The notes below the pieces were generated by a model, which was not told where the DNA came from, made no database searches, and saw nothing but the letters and a program-made list of their open reading frames with translations. The position numbers were made by a program, and so were the translations under genes. DNA of 64,000 bases from Acrasis kona (taxonomy: Eukaryota; Heterolobosea; Eutetramitea; Acrasida; Acrasidae): contig JAOPGA020001095.1 of NCBI GenBank assembly GCA_026419775.2, forward strand, positions 1 to 64,000, in the 5' to 3' direction. Positions 34,600 to 46,400 of the stretch are shown here, in pieces. Each line of letters begins with the position of its first letter. Position 1 is the stretch's first letter.

Positions 34600-35321
34600 C
34601 GCTAAAGCCTCACTCCTTACAAACCTATTAACATAGTCATTGGAACATATATCTGAAAACTAAAAACATTAACTTACTGACTTAACAATGCATTGACCAC
34701 GTCATGCACAAACTGTATTTTGACTTTAATAAACAAACGCTTTACTCTTATACCTGTAATGGTTTAGGAGGGCACAAGTCATTCAAAAGTGTCATTTAGT
34801 AAAAACATTTTTATTGTTTCTCAATCAAGAGAACACACGGTCTGTTCACAACAATCTACCAACCACAAACTTATTCACTAAACCAGCCGCGATGACCCAC
34901 AACTTATGATGCTCCCTTTGTACCTCCTTGATATCTGTTTTATATGACCTATAAGTGTACTTGCAGACTTTCCACATTTTAATGTACAAAACCTTCACCT
35001 TACTTTTTAGGGGACGAGGTGTTTTATGATTTTCGTTGTCTAATGACTTCTAATACTTTTGACTAGATCTCTTGATCTTACGTCTTGTGTTGTCGATAAA
35101 AATGCAAGAAAATTTGGTCAAATAAACCCGTCAAACGAAGTGACAACAAAACCAAAATGATCTCATCGATTTTTATAATCGTTCGCGTACAACTGAATCC
35201 GCCAGATCAGCGAAAGGGGTATAATTTGGAATTACGGTTGTTATTATAAGTAGCTAAATACAAAATAAATGTTGTTGATAACACTTCAAGAACAATAGAT
35301 TGACAACAAATCATGGTACAT
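34600..35321. other. Non-coding stretch
   Basis: 722 bases, AT-rich, no gene on either strand. A short near-repeat occurs (GACCACGTCGTGACG near 34588 and GACCACGTCATGCAC near 34695). The right end is 3' flanking sequence of the desulfurase-TtcA gene. Confidence 0.45.
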
Positions 35322-38300
35322 TTATTTCTTTGGTAACTGAATTCCTCTTCTCATCAATTCCTGTACCAACGCATCCGTGTCAACCTTTCTCAACATTTCA
35401 ACAGTGCTTGGAGTCCTCCTCTTATGTTCGTGATCCTTTCCTTTCTTCGTGACCTGCTGCTTCTCCTCTTCCTCTTCCTTCTCCTCCACAACATCAACCT
35501 CCACCTTCTCCTCCACCTGCTGCTCCTTTTGTTCATCGCTCTTCTTGTATTTATTTTCGCTCCTCTTGAATTTTTTATGGCCATCAACAATCATGTCCTT
35601 ATCCATCAATGGTCTCATGGCCTGTTGAATGCTATAAAACAAATGAGGATACAAGTGCTCTTGATTACTCAACAAGGTCTTTACTCTAGCTCTCTCCTTT
35701 GGAATTTCGAAACAAGCAGGGCAGTTCTCGTTAATAACGGGCAACACTTGTTCCTGAGCAAAAATCTTCAAATCCTTTTCTCTAACGTACACCAAGGGAC
35801 GTATCACTCTCAAATCTCCCTCGTCGATGGTGTAATGAGCCTTCATGGTGCGCAAGAATCCATTATGGAATATGCTCATCATGAAGCTCTCTGCCAAATC
35901 GTCAATGTGTTGACCTAGCGCCAGCACGTTATATCCTTCTCTTCTGGCAGTGTTGTAGAGAATACCTCTCTTCATTCGGCTGCACCAACTACAAATACTA
36001 GTGGCCTGGCAGTCCTTCGCCACTTCGATAATGTTTTGACTCTCGAAAAAATAAGGCACGCCCAACTTTGCAAGGTACTTTTTAAGTGGAGATGGATCGT
36101 ATGCATCAGTTTGTGGATCCACGGTACATGCTCCAAATTCAAAATTGACCATACCTGTTCTCTGCAAGTTCTTTAGACAATGTAACAATGTAAGAGAATC
36201 CTTTCCACCAGATAATCCCAATAAAATTCGATCGCCATCTTTGATCATTTCAAACTCTTTGATGGCCTTTTTCATGGGGGTCATTATTTTTTTGGCAGGT
36301 ACCTTCGGCCAAAGTGTTAATTTGTTCTTTTTAGATGGTTGAGTGGGAACGTCAGCCATCATTGGTTGTGGCGATTCTTCTTGTTTGTCGTTGACTGTGT
36401 ATTCGTTATCGTCATATAAATCCAATTCTTGCGGAACGCATATATTCTCTACAGGTGTTAATTCTAGTGGAGAAGATGATGGATAAGTCTTTGGAATAAA
36501 CACAAATGGTCTGTTGCTCTTTGTGTTATTGATTAATTGTCGATAAGCTTCGCTAGGGTACAAGAACCATCTTAGGCGATCCGAATCTACGCTTTGATGT
36601 AATAAATTAGATTGTTCCGGCACGGTATTTGCGTTCGATACTTGATTCAACAACAACAAGGCTTCCTTCTTGTAAGCATCGTATTGTTTGTGCTTTTGGT
36701 TGGCTGCAATTTGTTGATTAACTGGTTGTCTATAAGTCATCTTTCCATCTTGATAACTAACGTTACTTAACCAACGACGAGTCGAGAACTTCTTGTTATT
36801 AATGTGATACCACTCGCCTGTTTCTGGATAAAATGTATATTGTGGTAAAAACTTCCATGCATGTTCACAAGCGAATGAAATGGCCCACAACACGTAATCC
36901 ACTGTTTCTTGATCGAAAAAGTAGTTCAGATTGATTCTGGTGAAACCAGGTCTCAAGAATTCTTGTTCGTTATTGTTTTTTACGTCTTGGAACAGTAATT
37001 CCTTTTCGAAGCTCTTTGCTAGCGGTTGGTCCATTCCTAATAGACGTAATCCATAAGGACCTGCACATGCACATCCTCCTCTCGTTTGAATACCGAACAA
37101 ATCGTTCAAGAAGATGCTCACGAATCCATAGTGTAAGTATTGAGTGTCGTGCTTGATTAGGAACGAAAAGATTGGTAATTTGTCGTGATGGGTGGGACCC
37201 AAGAGTACCAAATTGGGATTTTGTACTAGTTTTTCGGTAGCGCGTTGAGTTAGCGAGCGCTCCGCTTTTGTAATGTAATCATCTCCTACTGCTTTTTTTA
37301 ATTGAAAGATTAAACCCGTGCGCACGCTTCCGACGATGCTCGGAGTGCCTCCTTCTTCTCTTTCATACTTTTTCTTCAAGTAGGTATGATCGTCGTCGGT
37401 GACGAAGAATACGGTACCACCACCTGGATGTTGTGGTTTCTTTTCGTTCAAGAACATGTGCTTCTTGACGATCAGTACACCAGGCGTTTCTACGCCTCCG
37501 ATGAATTTATGAGGAGAGAAGAAGATTGCATCCTTTCTGGCATCAACGTGTTCGTGATCGTCGCTCTCTTGTGATTTGATGTTTGGATTCATGTCAATGT
37601 TTACATAGGGCGCGGCACATGCATAATCCCAAACTGCGAATGCTTTGTATTTGTGAAGCAGGATGGTGATTCCGATGGTGTCGCTTAGAATACCGGTAAT
37701 GTTGCTGGCGGCGCTGAATGCTCCGATGAGTAGGGTGCCTTCTAGATTGGAATGTTCCTTGAGTTGACTCTCCAAGTGAGCAACGTCAATGTGACCTTGA
37801 GATGTCTCCTTGATGTTGACGACCTTGATTACATTTCTTGATTCACGCCATGGCAGAATGTTGGAATGGTGCTCGTATGGACCGACGAACACTATTGCTT
37901 TTTGGCCTCCTTCTGCATCCAGGTTCAACAAGTGGATGAGCTTGTTGAGTGCTGAGGTGGAACCACTACCGGTAAAAAGTAAAATGTCCTTCTTGGAGCA
38001 GTTGGTGTTGTTGCGCACGATTTGTCTTGATTCAAGGCGGAACAAACTAGATTGATACCCAGTGACCGAAGTCGAGGTGTGTGTATTGGCGTACATTGTT
38101 AACACCTGAGACCTCACATAGTCTTCAATAAAAGTAAGGGCTCTTCCACTAGCCACATAATCGCAATATGTGACCATTCTGTATCCGAATGGCGATTTGA
38201 ACATTTCATTGTCTCCTATGATTGAATCTTGAATGTGTCTGACGAGTTGTTCCCTCTTGTCTTGCGTGTATTCGATATCTTGTTGGCCTTCCTGTTCATC

Positions 38301-38366
38301 GATAATATCGTCCAGGCGGAAGAACTTTCTGGAACCCAGCTTCTGCTTGACAACATCAACAGACAT
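35322..38366 (-). CDS. Cysteine-desulfurase-like / TtcA tRNA-thiolase fusion
   Basis: 1,014 aa in one uninterrupted frame. Residues about 20-560: class V aminotransferase fold (PLP enzyme) with TYCDYVASGRALTFIEDYV, GSGSTSALNKL, the PLP lysine in FFSPHKFIGG (near 288) and a Cys-rich RGGCACAGPYG. Residues about 690-930: TtcA-type PP-loop ATPase, with LGLSGGKDSLTLLHCL, CSWCSRMKRGILY (CxxC), GQHIDDLAESF and NCPACF (second Cys pair for an FeS cluster). TtcA makes 2-thiocytidine at tRNA position 32, and cysteine desulfurases supply its sulfur. The fusion suggests one chain does both. The Lys/Glu-rich tail is unexplained. The start is the first ATG, and a TTG ten codons upstream is ignored. Confidence 0.87.
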   Translation of the reverse strand: MSVDVVKQKLGSRKFFRLDDIIDEQEGQQDIEYTQDKREQLVRHIQDSIIGDNEMFKSPFGYRMVTYCDYVASGRALTFIEDYVRSQVLTMYANTHTSTSVTGYQSSLFRLESRQIVRNNTNCSKKDILLFTGSGSTSALNKLIHLLNLDAEGGQKAIVFVGPYEHHSNILPWRESRNVIKVVNIKETSQGHIDVAHLESQLKEHSNLEGTLLIGAFSAASNITGILSDTIGITILLHKYKAFAVWDYACAAPYVNIDMNPNIKSQESDDHEHVDARKDAIFFSPHKFIGGVETPGVLIVKKHMFLNEKKPQHPGGGTVFFVTDDDHTYLKKKYEREEGGTPSIVGSVRTGLIFQLKKAVGDDYITKAERSLTQRATEKLVQNPNLVLLGPTHHDKLPIFSFLIKHDTQYLHYGFVSIFLNDLFGIQTRGGCACAGPYGLRLLGMDQPLAKSFEKELLFQDVKNNNEQEFLRPGFTRINLNYFFDQETVDYVLWAISFACEHAWKFLPQYTFYPETGEWYHINNKKFSTRRWLSNVSYQDGKMTYRQPVNQQIAANQKHKQYDAYKKEALLLLNQVSNANTVPEQSNLLHQSVDSDRLRWFLYPSEAYRQLINNTKSNRPFVFIPKTYPSSSPLELTPVENICVPQELDLYDDNEYTVNDKQEESPQPMMADVPTQPSKKNKLTLWPKVPAKKIMTPMKKAIKEFEMIKDGDRILLGLSGGKDSLTLLHCLKNLQRTGMVNFEFGACTVDPQTDAYDPSPLKKYLAKLGVPYFFESQNIIEVAKDCQATSICSWCSRMKRGILYNTARREGYNVLALGQHIDDLAESFMMSIFHNGFLRTMKAHYTIDEGDLRVIRPLVYVREKDLKIFAQEQVLPVINENCPACFEIPKERARVKTLLSNQEHLYPHLFYSIQQAMRPLMDKDMIVDGHKKFKRSENKYKKSDEQKEQQVEEKVEVDVVEEKEEEEEKQQVTKKGKDHEHKRRTPSTVEMLRKVDTDALVQELMRRGIQLPKK

Positions 38367-38575
38367 CTTCAATTTCACAAACGTATCGAACTTCAAATAT
38401 TGTAAATTATCCGCACTTCAATTGAAGCGACCACACACGCGACTTCATATCGAAGACCAATATAAGAAGACTTGAGATAATAAATAAAATCATGTTTATT
38501 ATATTACATATTTTGTAGGCTTAATCAACATACATTTTGTGCACTGTACAATTTTTCCGTTGGTTTCATTTACAC

Positions 38576-40378
38576 TCAAGAACAAGCCACGAATGTTGAC
38601 TTCTTGCTAGAGGAGTTTTTTACGCTCTTGGGACTCCATAATGATTCTGAAAAGAAGTGTTGTATTTGGTTGGATCCCGAAGGTGTCAAAGAGTTTAGGT
38701 TGGTCGGCGTGCTGCTTGTTGGCGTGGTGGATCTAGTGGTCATGTTGTGAGCTCCTCTTGAACTGTCTTCTCCTAATAACAGACCACTGTCGCTCATGTT
38801 GCCAGTGTTGAAGTTCAATGACTCAAAGTCATAGTCGTTACCTTGTATGGTTTCGTCTAAACTTATGCTGAGTTTGTTGTACTTTCCGCTTTGACTGTCT
38901 AGTTGCTTTGTTGGTGACTTGCAGTAACTCTGGCCGAATGGATTAAATATCCGTTCTTCGCTCTCAAGTTTGAGTTTGTCGCCTTCAAGGTCAAGCACGT
39001 GTGTTTTGAATCTCTTTTCATCTGGTTCTTCATTGTGATGGGAATCTTCGGCACGTAGATGAATGTCATCGAACTGTCCTATGCTCTCTTCAGAGACACC
39101 TTCGTCCATCCTTAGTTTTCTTTTGACACCAACAAAGTTTGCGTTGCTGTACAATTCGAACTTGGGCATGTCTGACACGTATGGAGATGAAGATGTACTT
39201 TGGTTGTTGAACCCTGTCATTATTCCACGATTGTTTACATTGTTGAATCCAGCACCCATCATCTGTACCGGTGGATTGATCACGACGTGTCGGAGTACAT
39301 CTGGCGCTGGACCTTCGGAAACAGCAGAAAAGGGTTCCTCGTCGTCCTCGTTACTACTCAAACTGTCTTCTCCGAGATCCTGAGATGGGGATTCGCCTGG
39401 GCGTGCCTTGTCGTGTCTTCTCGATAGAGTAGAGTTCCAGTGGTTCTTGATGGCGTTGGCAGTTCTTCCGGGAAGGCACCTGCTGATCTTGGCCCATTGG
39501 TTTCCATGCTTGGTGTGCATTTCCACAATGATGCTGTCCTCTTGGTTTGTCCATGCCTTCTTGTTGATCTTTGGATCCAAGTGGTTCAAGTACCTCTCTC
39601 TGCATTGTTTCCCGATTCTACCCTTGAGGTGACTAGCAATGAAGCTCCATCTCTTGGCGCCATATTTTTTCACAAGCTCGACGAGCTTCTTATCCTCCTC
39701 TTCGGTCCACGATCCTTTAATGTGGAACTCGAGCTCGTCCTTTAGGGTAACGTTATTGGGGGTCGTGCTCATCTTTTGCATGAGGGGTAATGACATGGGA
39801 GTAGAAGGCGTAGACGGCGGAGTAGTCAAGTGAATGTGTATGGGTTTTTGTTGTTGTTGTACTTGCTGTACTTGTTGTATCATGTTATTCACAGCTTGGT
39901 GTTGCACTTGCTGGTGTTGCTGCACAAAGGGATTGTTCATCATTGGTGAGGAGGGCATGTGTGGAGGAGTAGAGTGCGAGGGTATTTGTTCTACGGGCAT
40001 GCTCAGCTGCATCATTTCTAATACTCTATTGTATACATGGATGGGTAATTTACACACGACGAAGGGCTCGTCATTTTTTTGTACAAGGTCGACAATCGGT
40101 AGAGAGTCAGTATACATGACGCTGGGCATGCTGTTGCTGTTTTGATTGTGTATCACACTCGACATCATGTTATTATTGTTGTATTGTTGGTCGAGCATTA
40201 CTGCAAAGTGCTGCCCGCTCGGCACCTGATTACTCTGTTGTTGGGGGCTATTAAGGGTAAAGTTTATTTGGTTCTGCTTTTGATTTGCGCTGTGGTTAGT
40301 TTCTTGTTTTACACTAAAGTCGTGAAGGAACATCTTTTGGTTGTGAATATCTCCGAAGTGGTCGGATACCAAGTTCAT
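38576..40378 (-). CDS. R2R3 MYB transcription factor
   Basis: 600 aa, single exon. Two MYB repeats lie at about residues 218-325. R2 has the Trp triad in GSWTEEEDKKLVELVKKYG, KRWSFIASHL and the CRERYLNHLDP recognition helix. R3 has AWTNQEDSIIVEMHTKHG, NQWAKISRCLPGRT and AIKNHWNSTLSR. R2 and R3 resemble animal c-Myb and plant 3R/R2R3 proteins. Upstream is a Q/N/M-rich region (residues 25-190) with homopolymer-like Gln runs and SP/TP sites, probably an activation domain. The C-terminal 270 residues are Ser/acid-rich. Nuclear, binds YAACNG-like sites (family knowledge). About 1.25 kb without genes precedes it. Confidence 0.9.
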   Translation of the reverse strand: MNLVSDHFGDIHNQKMFLHDFSVKQETNHSANQKQNQINFTLNSPQQQSNQVPSGQHFAVMLDQQYNNNNMMSSVIHNQNSNSMPSVMYTDSLPIVDLVQKNDEPFVVCKLPIHVYNRVLEMMQLSMPVEQIPSHSTPPHMPSSPMMNNPFVQQHQQVQHQAVNNMIQQVQQVQQQQKPIHIHLTTPPSTPSTPMSLPLMQKMSTTPNNVTLKDELEFHIKGSWTEEEDKKLVELVKKYGAKRWSFIASHLKGRIGKQCRERYLNHLDPKINKKAWTNQEDSIIVEMHTKHGNQWAKISRCLPGRTANAIKNHWNSTLSRRHDKARPGESPSQDLGEDSLSSNEDDEEPFSAVSEGPAPDVLRHVVINPPVQMMGAGFNNVNNRGIMTGFNNQSTSSSPYVSDMPKFELYSNANFVGVKRKLRMDEGVSEESIGQFDDIHLRAEDSHHNEEPDEKRFKTHVLDLEGDKLKLESEERIFNPFGQSYCKSPTKQLDSQSGKYNKLSISLDETIQGNDYDFESLNFNTGNMSDSGLLLGEDSSRGAHNMTTRSTTPTSSTPTNLNSLTPSGSNQIQHFFSESLWSPKSVKNSSSKKSTFVACS

Positions 40379-41633
40379 ATTACGGATTTGGGGTATAAGA
40401 TTGAACAGTAGGTTTGCTCTACTGACGTGTTCAAGGTTTGTAGATTTTTATCTGTGTTGTTTTCTTGCTCACAGAGGGTGTTTAAAATTATAAATAACAC
40501 ACGGACCAATGAAAAATATTTTCAGTTCCCATGTATGGAATACCAAATCCTTTTTAGATTAAGGGGTCCAAATAATGTAAGGGCGGCGAATATCTCGTAA
40601 AAAGTAATTTTATTGGAGCTTTAAAATTAGATTTTTAAATTTAAATTACAATATCCTTTTTGAGTTGGTTGACTCCCGGGGGACTTGAATTACGAGGGGT
40701 CCAACAGGATATTGTAATCCGTACGTGTCAAGAAATATTGTCGACACTAGCGACTTACGACGAAGCCTGAGACGTTTATGCTTCTTTATTTCAGATCCTG
40801 TAGCGCATCCAGCCAGGTTACGGAGGATTAGACGGAATTAAATAACAAATCATTGCTTATAAGTTTACAGGTAAGGTAGGCGTAGTATCACTACATGCAT
40901 AAGGTGTTGGATTTCTGTCCTGTTGCAACTATTGTTGATCTACCGATTTTGCTATATTTCCCTCATGTTGGTAACAAAGCCATCTTTGCCTTAAATGTTC
41001 CATTATAGCACCTCTGTACCTCACTCTTATTGTGTTTGACGTTGTCACTATTGGTGTGGCCCAATACTTTCATACAATACTTTCCTCCTTAGTCTGTTTG
41101 CATACTCTCTATGCATTACTCTTGTCGTGTGTTTTTGTTTAAAAAGTTTACCGCATCGCAGTTAGTTTCGGTCGGTTATGGTCGTTGATCGGTTAATGCT
41201 TTTCTATAGTTGGATGTGCATTGTAAATGGATCCCCGCAGTCCAGTTTTTCTGCTACCGACATAACACCCGAAGTTTGACAGACAAATTATCACAATATC
41301 AACGAAAAGAGGTTAATTAGGAGCACCAAGAATTTAAAAAGAGTTATATTTTATGTTTTGATTGAACTGAAAAAGGATATTTGAACAACTTAATATTAAA
41401 TGTGAGCACAACATTGTAGAGATCAGATCGGCTTTTGGAAAGTTATCGGTAACTCCTTCTAAATTAATGCGATCATGCGCTTCAGATTCCTCATCTCCCG
41501 AATGCCATTAAAAGAAAAATCTTAGAGCTCTATAGTTTTGCATGCAAATCCAAATACATGAACTTGAATTTTTTATTGCATCTCTCGAATCATCACCCTA
41601 ACGCTAAAGAAATTGTTTCACAAGATTAATTTA
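40379..41633. promoter_or_regulatory. Long divergent intergenic region (MYB / esterase-like)
   Basis: 1,255 bases without a gene, by far the longest promoter-like gap next to an intact gene in this compact window. It contains the inverted repeat at 40645-40718 and two copies of GGGGTCCAA (near 40563 and 40696). The left part probably carries MYB control elements. I cannot assign specific sites. Confidence 0.45.
40645..40718. repeat. 13-bp perfect inverted repeat with inner complementary arms
   Basis: ATTACAATATCCT (40645-40657) is the exact reverse complement of AGGATATTGTAAT (40706-40718). Inside, GTTGG and CCAAC also pair, leaving a TTTTTGA-type bulge, and the 35-base loop has a near-palindromic GC block around CCCGGGGG. 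The whole could fold as a hairpin in RNA or be the end pair of a tiny transposon-like element. It lies 270 bases upstream of the MYB start. Confidence 0.65.
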
Positions 41634-43403
41634 ATGAAAACTGTGCAAAATTTTACAATCCTTTTGAAATGTATGATGTTTAGAATAGTCTTTATTATTG
41701 TGCTGCTTACTTGTGTGAGTGCATCACAAAAATTGAATGTAAGGACAAAAAGCGGACTAGTATCAGGAATAAAAGATTCAGCGTACATGTTTTATGGAAT
41801 TCCCTACGCACAACCACCAATTGGTTCGTTGAGATTTCGCTCTCCTCAATCTGTTTCATCATGGGATGGAGTACTTGATGCCGGGAAACCTGGTAGTATT
41901 TGCTATCAAGAGCAGTACAAAGGTGCAATGAGTGAGGATTGTCTTTTCCTGAACATTTTCGTCCCACCAAGTGTTGGAGTTGGTGAGGAGTATTTGACTG
42001 GGTCTTATCCAATTATGATCTACTTCAGTGGTTTGTTAACAAACTTTGTGTTAAATTCACATAAAAAGGCGACCAACGATTTACAAGCGGAGGTTCCAAC
42101 TTTCTGAAGCCCATTTACTTGACAAAATCAGAAACAACACAGAGGGAGCAAATAATAATAACATTTAATTACCGTGTTGGGGCCTTTTGGATTCTTCTAT
42201 GATGGGAAGGAGGGTAACAGTGGACTTTTAGATCAACTTCAAATGCTTAGCTGGGTGAAGCTAAACATACAACTTTTTGGTGGAGATTCCAAATAGGATT
42301 ACTCTATTCGGTGATGCATCTGGTGCTTATAGTATTGTATGTATTGTTTTTATAATTAAACTTAACATGAACGTTAGCTCTCTCTTCTAGCCTCACCAAA
42401 AGTAGAGGATAATTTGTTTCAATCCATCATCCTACAGAATCCATGGATACAAGTAAAAGAAAAACAATCAGAAGAATCATTGCGTGCATCAGATGAACTA
42501 TTCACAAAAAGTGGTTGCAACGATCTGCTCTGCTTACAAGATCTTACAGCCAATTCTCTATTACAACTCTCGACAAACATTACATTTGCACCAACCATAG
42601 ATGGATCATTCTTAAAGACTTCAATCGAAGAATCGATCCGCAGCAGAGACATTAAAAGAAAACCCATCATTCTGGGGTCAACCAAGTACGGAGATGCTTG
42701 TAAGGAATATGTTCATTTACCTCAAAACACAACTGCAGAGGATGCCATCTTGGAACTTTACAAAGAAAATGGATTATTGACGACGAATCAACTTTTAAGG
42801 TACTATGACCTGATGCAAGAGGGATCACCTAAAGAAGCTCTCATGACCATTTACACAGACAAGATGACGCACTGTCCAACTCGTCACATGGCCTCCAGTC
42901 TGTCGTCGTTGGTACCTGTATACGTTTATCTACTTAATGTAACACTCAACACCAGTCAACCATGCACGTTAAATGGAGGAAGATTAACCGACACATTACT
43001 ACTATTTCCGGAGAGCGTTCGATTAGGGATTATACCTGGATTGAAGGAACTTACATTATCACCAGAACTAAATCATACATCCAATCAATTGGTTGCCCTG
43101 TGGACTAACTTTGCACATTTTCCGAGAGATGTAACGCATCCCTTTGAAAAATATGAGCACTCACATCAGGTCGAGTTATTGATTCACAACACGAACATGA
43201 GCTTGATACACGAGAGGATGAACATAGTATGTGATGTGTGGGATTATCCTAATAAGCAATTAATTATTACTGTCGCCGTTGCCACATCAGTTTTGATAGT
43301 GGTGTTAATAACCTTGTTGTTGGGCTTTTCGGTTCCAAAGTGTGTAAAAATATTAAGAAATAAGAAGAAATCCTCTCCATCTCCCTACGAAGAAATATTC
43401 TAA
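41634..43403 (+). pseudogene. Cholinesterase-like membrane protein, damaged and catalytically dead
   Basis: Carboxylesterase/cholinesterase fold with a signal peptide (FRIVFIIVLLTCVSA) and, at the end, one transmembrane helix (VAVATSVLIVVLITLLLGF) plus a short basic cytoplasmic tail. The N-part (GIPYAQPPIGSLRF, SEDCLFLNIFVPP) and a 329-codon C-part (42414-43403) are intact. Between them are a likely 62-base intron (42031-42092), one extra T near 42185 and one extra A near 42292, and a further intron near 42340-42390. The nucleophile motif GESAG reads GDASG, the oxyanion HGGG is gone, and no His motif is seen. Either a recent pseudogene or a neuroligin-like inactive receptor with sequence errors. 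Confidence 0.68.
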
Positions 43404-43443
43404 TAAAAAATTTGTTTTTGAAATTTGCTTCTTTATTCACACC

Positions 43444-46400
43444 TTATTGCAAATTTTGAATGCTCTGCTTTACATTGTTAACAAACTTTACAATCTGGTT
43501 CTTTTGAACAGGCTTGGTGACATAGGAATTCATACCAGATGCCAACCCATGTTCTTGATGCTCCTGTCTCGCGTTGCCGCTCAAACCAACAATAAAAACA
43601 GCCTTTTTATTTTGTTCACGTTCATATTCTCTAATCTTTTTTGTACAATCCAAACCATTCATTCTAGGCATGGACACATCCATGAGCACCAAATCAAACT
43701 CTCCGCTGGTATACTTTTCGTATCCCTGAACGCCATCATTGGCAGTCTCACAAGTACAATTCAAAGAATTTAACATTTTCACGATCACCCGCTGATTGAT
43801 TAAATTATCTTCCACCACCAACACATTCAAATTAATCAACAATTGTAAATCTTCAACGCTCTTATCCGATATACCAATATCGCTCACTCTCCTCTGGCTC
43901 TGTCGATAATGATTGGCCTGTTCATCTGCCGCCTGTTCGCACACCATTGTAAAGTTAAACTTGCTTCCTACGGTCATTCCGAATTCCTTTCCAGATTCCA
44001 CCCATATCCTTCCGCCCATCAACTCTGATAACATCTTACTTATAAACAAACCTAATCCACTTCCAGAGTACTCGGACATGTCTCTCTGAGTGGCTTGGAC
44101 GAATCGATCGAATATGCTGACGCGATCCAACGCATCGACGCCCATTCCCGTGTCAATCACGCTGAACAACACCTCTAGCTTATTACCAGCTGCCACCTGC
44201 ACCACATCGCAGTGAATCGTCACTCCGCCTGTCTTTGTAAACTTGATGGCGTTGCTCACCAAGTTGATCAAGATTTGAGATAGTCTGTTGAAATCAGCAA
44301 TCACTATCAGTCCCTTCACTGCATCGCTCACATCATCCACCAACGATATTTGTTTCTTGTTAGCATCCGCTATGAACATTTGCTCCACCGATTGGATCAA
44401 ATTAAAAGGCGACATGGGTCTATTTACCAACTTTACCTTGTTCATTTCCAATTTGGAAAGCGTGAGCACGTCGTCGGTAATTACTTTTTGATACAAACCA
44501 CACGCCTGAATAGCCTCTGCGCATGAGTGAATGGAATCAAGGTGATCACCGAACTTCGATACGTATTGAGTTAGATTTAATGCTTCCAACTCTTGAGTAA
44601 TTGTTTTTAATACTTCGCAATTGCCCAATAAACCTTGAATTGGATTTCTAATCTCGTGACAAATTCTATCGACGAATTCTTCCTGTAGCTTATGATACTG
44701 TTGTTCCTTTTTACGATTAGCTTCCGCTTCTGCCAATTCCTTCGTAATTCTCATTTGGCTCGAGAAGAATCGAGCGTTCTCGAGAGAAATAGCCACTTGG
44801 GTGCTGAGTATGGTCATGACGTTAACTTGATCTGGTTTGAAACAATCGGTCGTTAGATTGTTTTCCATGTATAACACAGCTACGACTTTTTGTTTTCTGG
44901 TCACCGGCAAACACATCATTGACTTTATTTTATTTTTCATCACATAGTCATCTTGAGCGAATAAAGCATCTTCGTGAGCACATCGACTCACAATGATTGA
45001 TTTGGTCGCTGATACGTGATTGATGGCATGGATGGATCCATTGGACCACGTACTTAGTGCAATGTTGCACAAAGAGTCTTGATTGCCGTTTGATTGTGCT
45101 TTGACTCTATCGCCCACCACAATGGCTCCCATGCTAGCATTAGCCGTCTTGACTATAATGTTGATAATGTTGAGCAATAGTTTATCGGTGTCAATGTCGC
45201 TGGAGATGATGTGAGAGGCCTTGATGATGTTTTGAATGTCGTAGGTGACCAAATTCATGTTGATTGTTTTCGTGGCGTATTGGTCTGCGTCCTCGCTGGT
45301 GAAGCTAGTGACGGTGATTGGATTGCTGCTGGACTCTCCGTGCGAATGACTAGTAACGAATGGGAATTCGTTCTCCAATAATTCTAATTTCTTGATGGCG
45401 CCCCATTTCTTGTACCGATTATAAGCATCGGTGATGCTCGCGTTTGCAAATCGAACGGAATCCAACGTGAATAAGAATCTGCCCTCTAATTCAAGCGCTA
45501 ATGCTTGTTCATGAATGAATTTTTGTTTTTTGGCCTCCAGAATGGCCTGTTGATAAGTTTCGAGAGCTGCATAGCGGCTCTGTTCCACATAAGCACTATA
45601 TTCTGCCTTTACTAACAATAATTTGTTATAAAAGTTATCTGGACAATATTTTGACCATAAAGTCAATAATCGAATGTCCTCCTTTAGTCTAGTTTTGATG
45701 TTACGGATGGTGCTCTTGTATTGATTGGCATGTGGTTTGATGGCTCTTAGTATTCTAATCATGTTTAGAGAATTAAACATTGCATGATAGGATAGAGCAA
45801 AAAAGGCTCTCGCAAATACGACTCTCTCGTCAATTTCCTTTAGAGAGCTCAACTTTCTGCTCACGAACGAATCCAATGTTTCGGTCTCTGAACAATAATC
45901 TGGCTCCAACATGAACTCTAACATGCTCTTAAAAGCAAATAAAACACCGATGGGCGTTCCGGTCATCATTCTACTCAATATACTCTGCACGGCCTCGCCT
46001 ACGGTTGGTTCTGGTACTTTACCGAGTAATATATCAAAGGTACCGATGGTAGCTGAAGAAATGTCCATCATGGGTTGATTATGATGCTTCACTGCTAATT
46101 GTTGACTATACAACATGTCCTTCATGGCAATATTAATTTCGTAACCTGCATAAATGATTGCAGGACTGCTAACGCTAATGGTAAACATTGTATATAATAC
46201 CTCACCACATTCCATGCCCATATCGAATACTTCTTTACAGCTCTTGATTGAATCGCTGAGTGGATAAAACCAATGACGCACCATACAATTATACAAGTGA
46301 ACAGCTCTCGTACGTTCCGGTAATTGAGTAGGGAACAAATCATCCGCGCAATGGATAATAATCTCTGCTAATTCCTTACCAAGATCGAATTGTTCCTTAC

